Shown piece by piece: positions 6,105 through 11,899 of a DNA stretch of 14,840 nt (position 1 is the first letter of the stretch; every line of letters begins with the position of its first letter). The DNA lies in assembly GCA_030705945.1 (NCBI GenBank), contig JAUZPS010000055.1, positions 1-14,840 on the forward strand. The letters run 5' to 3'. Source of the stretch: Bacillota bacterium. GTDB taxonomy: Bacteria; Bacillota; Clostridia; Acetivibrionales; DSM-2933. Under the pieces are notes generated by a model. It searched no databases. It was not told the origin of the DNA and saw nothing but the letters and a program-made list of their open reading frames with translations. Position numbers and translations under genes: made by a program.

Positions 6105-6430
6105 ATTTCGCGGTACCACCCTAATTAGCATATTGTATATGCTCTCTCTTCCGGTACATATATACCGAGCCTCGATAACGTGAGGTAACGTCTTCTTCTA
6201 ATGTCTAATATTTATATAACGATTTAGAAACAGTTATTAATATAAAACAATGCAATAACTGCTAAATCCAAATAATCACGTTATAAAATATTAGATTTCT
6301 CAAAGAGAATCTCAGGGGCTGCTTTCTATATAGTCCTCTGTTAGACTTACACCATACTCTAACTCGCTGAAAAATTATCTATATATACTCTTCCCTATCA
6401 TTGACTGTTAAACTAATATTTATAGTATTT
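6065..6430 (-). promoter_or_regulatory. T-box leader, probable alanine specifier, controls alaR-alaT
   Basis: The T-box motif AGGGTGGTACCGCG is at 6122-6109. Upstream is stem I: lower stem AGGG/CCCT, an AAGAGTA specifier-loop 5' side, and an apical hairpin GTTAGA/TCTAAC holding the conserved GGTG-AAG loop (6367-6344). The specifier-loop 3' side reads GAAAGCAGCCCCTGAG (6326-6311). GCA (6322-6320) or GCC (6319-6317) would both specify Ala; AGC (Ser) is a third register. The antiterminator bulge is TGGT, pairing with discriminator base A, which fits tRNA-Ala and not tRNA-Ser (G). AGCATAT/ATATGCT forms a 7-bp hairpin just before the T-box motif. A hairpin of about 92 nt at 6204-6295 makes the leader longer than usual. 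T-box identity is certain; the amino acid is inferred. Confidence 0.93.
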
Positions 6431-6438
6431 TTTATATG

Positions 6439-6467
6439 ATTATATCAAACATTAACCTAATGTTCAA
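6439..6467 (-). promoter_or_regulatory. Promoter of the T-box alaR-alaT operon
   Basis: On the minus strand TTGAAC (6467-6462), 17 nt, TATAAT (6444-6439). Initiation would be near 6432, just before T-box stem I. The spacer and part of the -35 form the perfect palindrome AACATTA-ACC-TAATGTT (read on +, 6448-6464), well placed for a repressor or an AlaR autoregulatory site. Confidence 0.8.
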
Positions 6468-6565
6468 TACTTTTATATACCATTATGTAGAAATTATAAA
6501 ATGTAAGTAAAATAATTTTGTTATTCTATAAATTCAATAATATTAAATCATAAATAATAAAAGTT

Positions 6566-7018
6566 TTATATGCTGTCCTCGGGTTCATCTACAAGAACCT
6601 CAGTAATTTGCTGTTCAAACTTTTTAAGTCTTTGAATTACTTCTGATTTTAGGCCTTTTACTTCTCTTTTAATATCAACTAACTTTTCTTTTTCCTGCTC
6701 AATTACATCTTCCAACTTCTTCTTTTCTTCGAGCGCTTCCTTTCGAGCTTCCTCAATGATAGATTCTGCCTTTTCTTTAGCAATAATAATTGCGTCTGCA
6801 ATTTTAACTCTATCCTCGTTAACTTGACCCATTCTTCTTTCTAGATCATCATATTTTATTCTCAATTCTCTATTCTGATTCTTCAGCATCGATATTTCAT
6901 TATCTTTCTGCTTAAGTCTATCATCAAACTCCTTCAGCATTCTTTCAATGTATGAGTTTACATCGGACTTAGCAAAACCACCTAAAAAAGTATTTCCAAA
7001 CCGCTTTTCCCCTGACAT
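6566..7018 (-). CDS. DivIVA-like coiled-coil protein
   Basis: 150-aa protein. I start it at ATG 7018, which has GAGGAGG about 9 nt upstream; the in-frame ATG at 7051 lies before that ribosome binding site and translates it. The N-terminus MSGEKRFGNTFLGGFAKSDV then NSYIERML resembles the DivIVA membrane-targeting domain with its G-F-K/R-x-x-x-V-x-x-Y pattern. From about residue 30 to 140 it is a continuous, highly charged coiled coil (ERRMGQVNEDR, IAKEKAESIIEEARKEALEE). DivIVA-type proteins gather at curved membrane at poles and septa and recruit division or sporulation partners. This one is shorter than classical DivIVA and may be a paralogue. It sits alone between the T-box operon and trxA; I see no clear promoter. 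Confidence 0.8.
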   Translation of the reverse strand: MSGEKRFGNTFLGGFAKSDVNSYIERMLKEFDDRLKQKDNEISMLKNQNRELRIKYDDLERRMGQVNEDRVKIADAIIIAKEKAESIIEEARKEALEEKKKLEDVIEQEKEKLVDIKREVKGLKSEVIQRLKKFEQQITEVLVDEPEDSI

Positions 7019-7478
7019 TTGTTGTGCCTCCTCTATATATGATTGAATCATTTAAGATAAAAATAACATATTTATACATTAAATACCATAAAAATTTAAT
7101 CACAACATATACATTAACTCATAAATCGCGAAAATACAACATTTTTACGCAAATGTTATTTCGAATAATTTCCACAATTTTTAATAGAAATTTTTTTAAA
7201 AATAAAAAAACTTAAACTGATTCAAATATAGATATTCAATACAAACTCAGAAAATCCTCTTTTTTTAAAGAAGAATATTTATTAAATTCTATAATTTTTA
7301 TTCTTATTAAATTAATTTTAACTATTTCATTAAACTATATTAGTTGAAATAAACATTTTACATCCATTTTTTATATTGCAAAATATATACCTTGATTCAT
7401 AAGGCGCTAAAAGTTCAGCTTTGATAGTAAAATGCAGACGTATTAACCGCATTCTTAATGTAAAATTTTTTTCGCAAC
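7019..7478. other. Gene-free stretch between the DivIVA-like gene and thioredoxin
   Basis: 460 very AT-rich bases. It holds a palindrome at 7127-7164 that follows a weak R3 match, CTCATAAATCGCGAAAATA (7118-7136), and an R3-like palindromic element at 7383-7489. Between about 7170 and 7380 I see only AT-rich sequence with homopolymer runs and no convincing terminator or promoter. The small + strand frame at 7024-7215 is low complexity, without a ribosome binding site, and was not accepted as a gene. Confidence 0.6.
7127..7164. repeat. Short palindrome near a weak R3 match
   Basis: AACATTT (7138-7144) pairs with AAATGTT (7151-7157), extended by CGAAAATA against ATTTCG. Its left flank, CTCATAAATCGCGAAAATA, resembles the R3 family, so it may be a decayed copy. 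Confidence 0.45.
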
Positions 7479-7489
7479 TTATATATTTT
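7383..7489. repeat. R3 palindromic element overlapping the thioredoxin stop
   Basis: TATATACCTTGA, TTCATAAGGCGCTAAAAG and TTCAGCTTTGATAGTAA match 4085-4136. The right end, TTTTCGCAACTTATATA, is an inverted version of the CATAAGTTGCGAAAA part, so the element is a palindrome of about 105 bp with AATGC/GCATT inside. The trxA stop codon (7481-7479) falls within the right arm, so the last codons and 3' end of trxA are drawn from it. Confidence 0.65.
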
Positions 7490-7808
7490 TTTTTATTACT
7501 TCAATAAATTCCGCTTTTGACCTTGCTCCAACAATCTTATCAACTATCTCTCCATTTTTAAAGAAAAGGATCGTCGGTATGCTCATTACCCTAAACTTTC
7601 TGGTTAATTCCCCTTCATTATCAACATTTAGTTTACAAACCTTTATTTTTCCTTCATAATCTTCTGCTATTGAATCAATAACAGGTCCGATTGTCATGCA
7701 TGGTCCACACCATGTAGCCCAGAAATCAACTAAAACAGTCATGTCAGAATTAATAACTTCCTGTTCAAAATTTTCCTTAGTAATAGTTATAACTTTTGCG
7801 CTAGCCAT
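7479..7808 (-). CDS. trxA: Thioredoxin
   Basis: 109-aa cytosolic dithiol-disulfide oxidoreductase, the standard single-domain length. ATG 7808 is the start because GGAGGT lies just ahead; an in-frame ATG at 7844 would place 12 atypical residues before the conserved MASAKVITI. Active site FWATWCGPC with C34 and C37, and the cis-proline P78 in MSIPTI. The residue after CGPC is Met, where many thioredoxins have Lys; this is minor. It is reduced by thioredoxin reductase using NADPH or ferredoxin and reduces ribonucleotide reductase, peroxiredoxins and others. It appears monocistronic, with more than 250 nt on each side. Its stop codon lies inside an R3-like repeat that may also serve as its 3' end. 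Confidence 0.95.
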   Translation of the reverse strand: MASAKVITITKENFEQEVINSDMTVLVDFWATWCGPCMTIGPVIDSIAEDYEGKIKVCKLNVDNEGELTRKFRVMSIPTILFFKNGEIVDKIVGARSKAEFIEVIKKNI

Positions 7809-8097
7809 AATATACCTCCATTCAATTTTGTTACAAAATAACACCTAATCAATTTTTCAGCTCAAAAACTTTATAAAGTATTTTGATTTCGATGCGTAAA
7901 TAAAATTTTCATTAACTTTAATATGTTACATATGACAATATTAATATATCGTATTTTTTCTCAAATTCTATTATTTTTTACCCAAAGCTTATAAAAATTA
8001 AACATAAATATTAAATTACACGAATTAAATACTGATAAACATGGATAAAAATACTCATAGGCCCATCAGAACAAACCTGTATAAAACTTAAACTCCC

Positions 8098-9153
8098 TTA
8101 TAGAGGATTAACTTTTAACTTATTATCTTTTGAATACGCTATATAATTGTCTGATATTCCAATAAATTCTCCCTCATATTTTACTTCTGAATTGTTTTTT
8201 AAATTTGTTGCAACATTTTTTTCTGTATCTATAGAATAAATATTTCCATTCTCTGTTATAACTATATCTTTTTTATCATAAGAACTTTTTAATTGAATTT
8301 CCTCCCACTTGTTCTCAGAATGATCAGTATTGTCATATTTTCCATAAAGTATTTTTGTCAGTTTACCATCAGAGTTGGTTTCCCCGAAATAAACTGTATC
8401 TTCCGAATCTAACCCAATCAAAGCAACTTTATTCTTGTAGGACAAACGGGTTCTAGAGCTCCTTTTTCCATCCCATATCTGTATTCTATTCTCGCTGTCT
8501 TCATAAAATAGCTTGTCTGATAAATTTGCTTCTTTGATTGTTGCAGAATTTCCAACATTAATAACAAAATTTGATTGATACATGATATCGAATTTATAAA
8601 TTCTTGATTTTGACGAACTTGTTTTAATTTTTACATAAACCATATTTGTTAACGGCGATAATTCAATATCAGTTACTTCACTGCTCTTTGACAATCCGGA
8701 AATCACGGGATAACTGTGGTTATTATCAGTCTCAATATCCTTTGTAGAAATCAGAATCTTTTCAGTTTCAGAATTTTTACCAAAACTATTTACAGAATAA
8801 ATAATAATATTTCTATCCGGAAGCCACTTAAAATAATTTATATCTCCGTTTGAATCAGTTACAGAAGTTTTTTCTTCTTTATTCTTCAGATCATATAAAC
8901 AAACTTTCCCTTCAAGAAGATACGCCGCATAATTACCGTCAAACGAAACACTTAATGATGATGCTTCTGATGGAATTTTCATGCTGCTGTCTTCTTTTAT
9001 AGGAGCATTCTCCTTAATATCATAACTGGTGGCTTTAATATCATGCTCTTTGAGCAGGTAATTAAAATTCAAATATGCTAAAACCAGAACCTGAATCAGA
9101 ATGGATAGTATTATCCATTTGTATATTCTCTTAATTATTTTTATCGTTTTCAT
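8098..9153 (-). CDS. Membrane-anchored beta-propeller-like protein, function unknown
   Basis: 351 aa. Residues about 11-33 are a single membrane segment after a basic start (KTIKIIKRIYK, then WIILSILIQVLVLAYL), with no lipobox or signal peptidase site seen, so it is anchored with the bulk outside. The outer part has repeated beta-strand blocks of the WD40/DPP-IV propeller kind: SVSFDGNYAAYLLEGKVCLYDL, YFKWLPDRNIIIYS, IELSPLTNMVYVKI, NGNIYSIDTE and ISDNYIAYSKDN. No catalytic residues are recognisable, which suggests a binding or sensing role. Its ATG overlaps the stop of the upstream NAGPA-family gene by one base (TAATG), so the two are translationally coupled and their products probably act together at the cell surface. 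I do not recognise a named family. Confidence 0.8.
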   Translation of the reverse strand: MKTIKIIKRIYKWIILSILIQVLVLAYLNFNYLLKEHDIKATSYDIKENAPIKEDSSMKIPSEASSLSVSFDGNYAAYLLEGKVCLYDLKNKEEKTSVTDSNGDINYFKWLPDRNIIIYSVNSFGKNSETEKILISTKDIETDNNHSYPVISGLSKSSEVTDIELSPLTNMVYVKIKTSSSKSRIYKFDIMYQSNFVINVGNSATIKEANLSDKLFYEDSENRIQIWDGKRSSRTRLSYKNKVALIGLDSEDTVYFGETNSDGKLTKILYGKYDNTDHSENKWEEIQLKSSYDKKDIVITENGNIYSIDTEKNVATNLKNNSEVKYEGEFIGISDNYIAYSKDNKLKVNPL

Positions 9154-10199
9154 TATTTTCCACCAGCCTTTTCAGGAACTACCATGAAAACTGACGCTAC
9201 TGCCCTCTCACCTAAAGCGTCAGCCGGCACGTTTATAACCTTGCCGTTAAAATACATGGTAGTTGAGGATCCGCCATCAAGATTTACAGCGTTCTTAGCC
9301 GCATACTTCATGAAAATTTCCTGAACATCCCGCAAAGACGCGCCAAAAGAACCAGCTCTTCTTCCATCAATAACCAACAAAATGACGGTTCCGTCACTTC
9401 TTTGGCCAATAGCGGTTCGTGGAGCTATTCCCCATCCTCCATCACCTCTTCGAATTGTCCTTTCTCCGTTCACTATTAAAGGAGGTCCAAAACTTACGCC
9501 TTCTTTTACTCCATATTCGTCAATTAACTGTTTTACAGAGTGTTTCCCGACAATCAGCATTTGATCAGTAAAAGCTGCTGTATCCTGCTTAACTTTTTCA
9601 CTTTTCCGATTGACTACAACTGATCCATCGTGGATTATAAATCCCATTGGGGCTCCACCGGTGCCTGTCCAACCAAAATCCGTAAATCCGCCTGCATTAA
9701 TCGCTGCAACAGCGCCATTTCTTTTAGCTATTGAACTTGTAGTTTCACCCGATTTAGGAAAGTTTTTAGAATAACCTACCTTTATTCTTGAAGGATCGTG
9801 CACAAGCATTAGTTTTCCTTCAAAACTACCTCCATCAATATTATAGATTTCAATCTTTTCATCGTGGTTTACTCCAAATTTCAGCTTCTGTATAACTTCT
9901 CCACTGTCTAAGGGATCGATAGCGAAGCTTTTTGATATAATTCTGTTAATTGCAATATCACTTAAAAATAGCTTGGCAATAAATTGATGTGTGGAAGTGT
10001 TCCAGGACATACCTGTAATAGTAGCTTTAACATTTTCAAAAGGCCCGTAAAATATTAATATTGGAAGTGATACACATGTAAATACAATTTCAAATATCAG
10101 AAATAGTAAAATATGCTTGATTACTCCCTTTTTTTTGTATGTGTCTTGCGTAACCTCATTTTGTATATTCTGTTTTCTTCTAAGCTTTAACTTTCTCAT
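9153..10199 (-). CDS. Membrane-anchored phosphodiester glycosidase (NAGPA/DUF2233) family protein
   Basis: 348 aa. A basic N-terminus (RKLKLRRKQ) precedes one membrane segment at about 27-51, placing the catalytic domain (about 110-345) outside. That domain has the family's marks: AINAGGF (166-172), GFIIHDGSVV (186-195), FGPPLIVNGE (237-246), PRTAIGQ (260-266), VIDGRR (276-281) and NLDGGSSTTM (306-315). The family includes the mammalian enzyme that removes GlcNAc from GlcNAc-1-phosphodiesters; bacterial members are tied to cell-wall or exopolysaccharide metabolism, mostly without a proven substrate. Start ATG 10199 has AGGGGG upstream. It is first in a two-gene operon with the propeller-like protein. 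A direct repeat at 10292-10311 lies in its probable promoter. Confidence 0.9.
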   Translation of the reverse strand: MRKLKLRRKQNIQNEVTQDTYKKKGVIKHILLFLIFEIVFTCVSLPILIFYGPFENVKATITGMSWNTSTHQFIAKLFLSDIAINRIISKSFAIDPLDSGEVIQKLKFGVNHDEKIEIYNIDGGSFEGKLMLVHDPSRIKVGYSKNFPKSGETTSSIAKRNGAVAAINAGGFTDFGWTGTGGAPMGFIIHDGSVVVNRKSEKVKQDTAAFTDQMLIVGKHSVKQLIDEYGVKEGVSFGPPLIVNGERTIRRGDGGWGIAPRTAIGQRSDGTVILLVIDGRRAGSFGASLRDVQEIFMKYAAKNAVNLDGGSSTTMYFNGKVINVPADALGERAVASVFMVVPEKAGGK

Positions 10200-10278
10200 T
10201 ATATTAACTTTCCCCCTAAATTATTGCCAGATTTCCATGTCTAAAATTTCTTTGGCATGTATAAACTATGACAACAAA

Positions 10279-10311
10279 ATATTATCGCATTAAATGAACA
10301 TCAAATGAACA
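10279..10311 (-). promoter_or_regulatory. Candidate promoter with 11-bp-phased direct repeats
   Basis: On the + strand AAATGAACA occurs at 10292-10300 and 10303-10311, exactly one helical turn apart. On the minus strand these read TGTTCATTT and sit at the -35 side of a GATAAT/TAATAT -10 (10286-10279); TTCATT (10309-10304) is 17 nt from GATAAT. Phased direct repeats over a weak -35 suggest an activator such as a response regulator. Low certainty. Confidence 0.35.
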
Positions 10312-10329
10312 ATAAATCTAGCATTTTAA

Positions 10330-10347
10330 AGTTATTTTAGAATAACT
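10330..10347. promoter_or_regulatory. Small palindrome between the CmpB-like and NAGPA-family genes
   Basis: AGTTATT-TTAG-AATAACT, a 7-bp stem. It could be a weak hairpin at the 3' end of the CmpB-like transcript or a protein site upstream of the direct repeats. No T run follows on the minus strand. Confidence 0.3.
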
Positions 10348-10385
10348 ATATATAAGATTATTATAATTAAAAAACTACAATGTTT

Positions 10386-10793
10386 TTACTCATTTCTTAA
10401 CATATATAAATCCATTGTCCTGTGAACTTTTTCAAATATAAGCCCAGCAACGAACCACGCAGGCGCATAATCCAACCTGATTAATCCATCAATTGCAAAA
10501 GGTCCGTCATATATCCATGGCTTAAGATTTATAATATTCTCAAGGACAAAACCAGTAGCATATTCTATTCCCCATATTACCAGCACCCATATAATTCCTC
10601 TTACAAACCACCTCCACTTTCCTATTATATCATGAATGGGTTCAAGAAAAACTGCTAATCCATATATAAAAAACATCCAAAGATTAGTAAATCCGCCTAA
10701 CCTTAGATCACCTTTTAGCAAAGAGTGTATGCCTGTCCATATAACTTCAGTATTCCATCCAATCAAACCATATATAATATATCTTTTTATCAT
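10386..10793 (-). CDS. CmpB-like (putative type IV ABC transporter family) membrane protein
   Basis: Integral membrane protein with about four helices: IIYGLIGWNTEVIW, LWMFFIYGLAVFLEPI, FVRGIIWVLVIWGIEYATGF and PAWFVAGLIFEKV. The IEYATGFVLE, then PWIYDGPFAIDGLIRLDY, pattern matches the family annotated as putative ABC-transporter type IV (CmpB), whose function is not established; no ATPase partner is near. I chose ATG 10793 (135 aa). An in-frame TTG at 10817 would add 8 residues (LKSKKNNC). Neither has a visible ribosome binding site, so the start is uncertain. It stands 186 nt upstream of the NAGPA-family gene in the same direction, possibly but not clearly co-transcribed. Confidence 0.78.
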   Translation of the reverse strand: MIKRYIIYGLIGWNTEVIWTGIHSLLKGDLRLGGFTNLWMFFIYGLAVFLEPIHDIIGKWRWFVRGIIWVLVIWGIEYATGFVLENIINLKPWIYDGPFAIDGLIRLDYAPAWFVAGLIFEKVHRTMDLYMLRNE

Positions 10794-11117
10794 ACAATTA
10801 TTTTTCTTAGATTTCAAAGTTTTTATTTCAGTAATATTTTGCTTTTCTTGATTTCTTTAGCATTATATATCAGGTTTTCTTTATAATATAGATTTTGATA
10901 AGAAATTAGCAAATTTAAGTTTTTTTAAAAAAGCTCTACCAAAATTCCCGTATTTATGATATTATATTTGATATGAAATCTTAGAATTGTTTCTCAAAGA
11001 TTCTAAATATACTAATGAGTCGAATTTATTTACTTTCTGAGTAAATTCACCCAAATGTTTTTCAATTATTAATTTTATTAAAATCTCATTTATATTACGT
11101 TTAACAAAGAAAAAATT

Positions 11118-11254
11118 GAAAGGTTTAGCGGTATTTTCTGATAATTAAATGTAATATATTAAGATCATTATTAATCTTACATTTAGGAGTGCAAGATAAC
11201 GAACGGTTTTATGGCATTTTGCCGCAGTTAAATGTAAAAAATTAATTGATTTTA
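11118..11254 (+). repeat. R1 palindrome preceded by a decayed R1 right arm
   Basis: 11118-11166 is a degenerate right arm (GGTTTAGCGGTATTTTCTG, then TTAAATGTAAT). 11160-11254 is a fuller copy: left arm ATTAATCTTACATTTAGGAG, core GCAAGATAACGAACGG against GGCATTTTGCCGC, right arm AAATGTAAAAAATTAATTGA then TTTTAAT. The arms pair imperfectly over roughly 35 bp. Confidence 0.75.
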
Positions 11255-11271
11255 ATATTGATTAATTCACA

Positions 11272-11376
11272 TTAGGTAGTATCAAAAAAAACTTAGCAAC
11301 TGGTCGTTTCAAAAACTTGATATAGTGGATTTTCGTCATATAAACTTGAACAAGAAATTTTTTGAAACGCCCTTAG
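11272..11376 (+). repeat. Dispersed repeat family A, copy 3 (long form)
   Basis: Matches copy 1 (1474-1578) almost throughout: TTAGGTAGTATC, ACTTAGCAACTGGTCGTTTC, TTTTCGTCATATAAACTTG, ending TTTTTTGAAACGCCCTTA. The inner arms CGTTTCAAAA/TTTTGAAACG are kept. It follows the R1 copy ending at 11254 with an 18-nt gap. Confidence 0.85.
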
Positions 11377-11582
11377 GCATTTTGTATAAATATTTCTTGT
11401 ATAGCGCAATAAAGTATAATTCATTTTTGAGAAAACTACTTAAACTGCTTTTCCAAAATGCTTCTTCAATAATTTTTTGTTAAACTGTTTTTTCATAATA
11501 TGCTTAATAATAAATATAATTAATCTGTGTCTAAATTAAAATCAATATTAGTTTAATTTAACATTTAACTTATATTAAAATA

Positions 11583-11671
11583 ATTATTAATCTTATAGCA
11601 GAGCAAAATAACAAACGTTTTTAATGGTATTTTGCGGCATACAAATGTAAAAGATTAATTGATTTTAATAC
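11583..11671 (+). repeat. R1 palindrome
   Basis: Left arm ATTATTAATCTTA, core GCAAAATAACAAACG against GGTATTTTGCGGC, right arm CAAATGTAAAAGATTAATTG then ATTTTAAT. It is the closest relative of the half-copy at 2517-2590 (both share TTTTAATGGTATTTTGCG). Confidence 0.75.
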
Positions 11672-11737
11672 AGCAAAATAATAAATGAATTTAGAATTTT
11701 GCTACTGAAAGATGTAAAAGCTAAAATGATTTTAAAA
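11671..11737 (+). repeat. Decayed R1-like palindrome
   Basis: Begins directly at the end of the preceding copy: AGCAAAAT against ATTTTGCT (AGCAAAATAATAAATGAATT, then TAGAATTTTGCT), then GATGTAAAAGCTAAAATGAT. Core and right arm are recognisable but altered. Confidence 0.45.
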
Positions 11738-11899
11738 TATTTTTAGATTAAGAATTATAAAGTTTGTTATTTTTTCATGGAAACAGTAATAACGCTATTT
11801 CTTTGTTAATTTATATCTTTTTATTTCTTAATCTGATTCTGATATTTTTATTAAAAAAATGGTAATAATAAATAATACGAAAATAATTGGAGGTTGCAT

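Larger units (their letters stand above)
10794..11899. other. 1.1-kb gene-free, repeat-rich region upstream of glgP
   Basis: Very AT-rich, with no reading frame that has a ribosome binding site or plausible protein. It holds at least four R1-type palindromes or fragments (about 11118-11166, 11160-11254, 11583-11671, 11671-11737) and a long family A copy (11272-11376). 10818-11115 and 11380-11580 show nothing beyond AT-rich sequence. The upstream end of the glgP transcript must lie near its right end, but no convincing -35/-10 pair was found. Confidence 0.65.

Noticed and set aside
6320..6326. Serine reading of the T-box specifier (AGC directly after GAA)
   Set aside because: The register fits some T-box structures, but the antiterminator bulge U pairs with discriminator A, whereas bacterial tRNA-Ser carries G; the downstream alaR-alaT pair also favours alanine. 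Kept as an alternative in the T-box entry.
7019..7051. Upstream ATG for the DivIVA-like gene at 7051
   Set aside because: It would translate the GAGGAGG ribosome binding site, and the extra residues match nothing typical; ATG 7018 is well placed.
7024..7215. 63-aa + strand reading frame
   Set aside because: Low-complexity AT-rich translation, no ribosome binding site, overlaps the DivIVA-like start and a palindrome.
11118..11737. CRISPR array
   Set aside because: The repeats are long, imperfectly palindromic, irregularly spaced and mixed in type; there are no regular spacers and no cas genes.
11894..11899. TTG start for glgP at 11894
   Set aside because: It lies immediately after GGAGG, too close to be used; ATG 11900 has normal spacing and the expected N-terminus.
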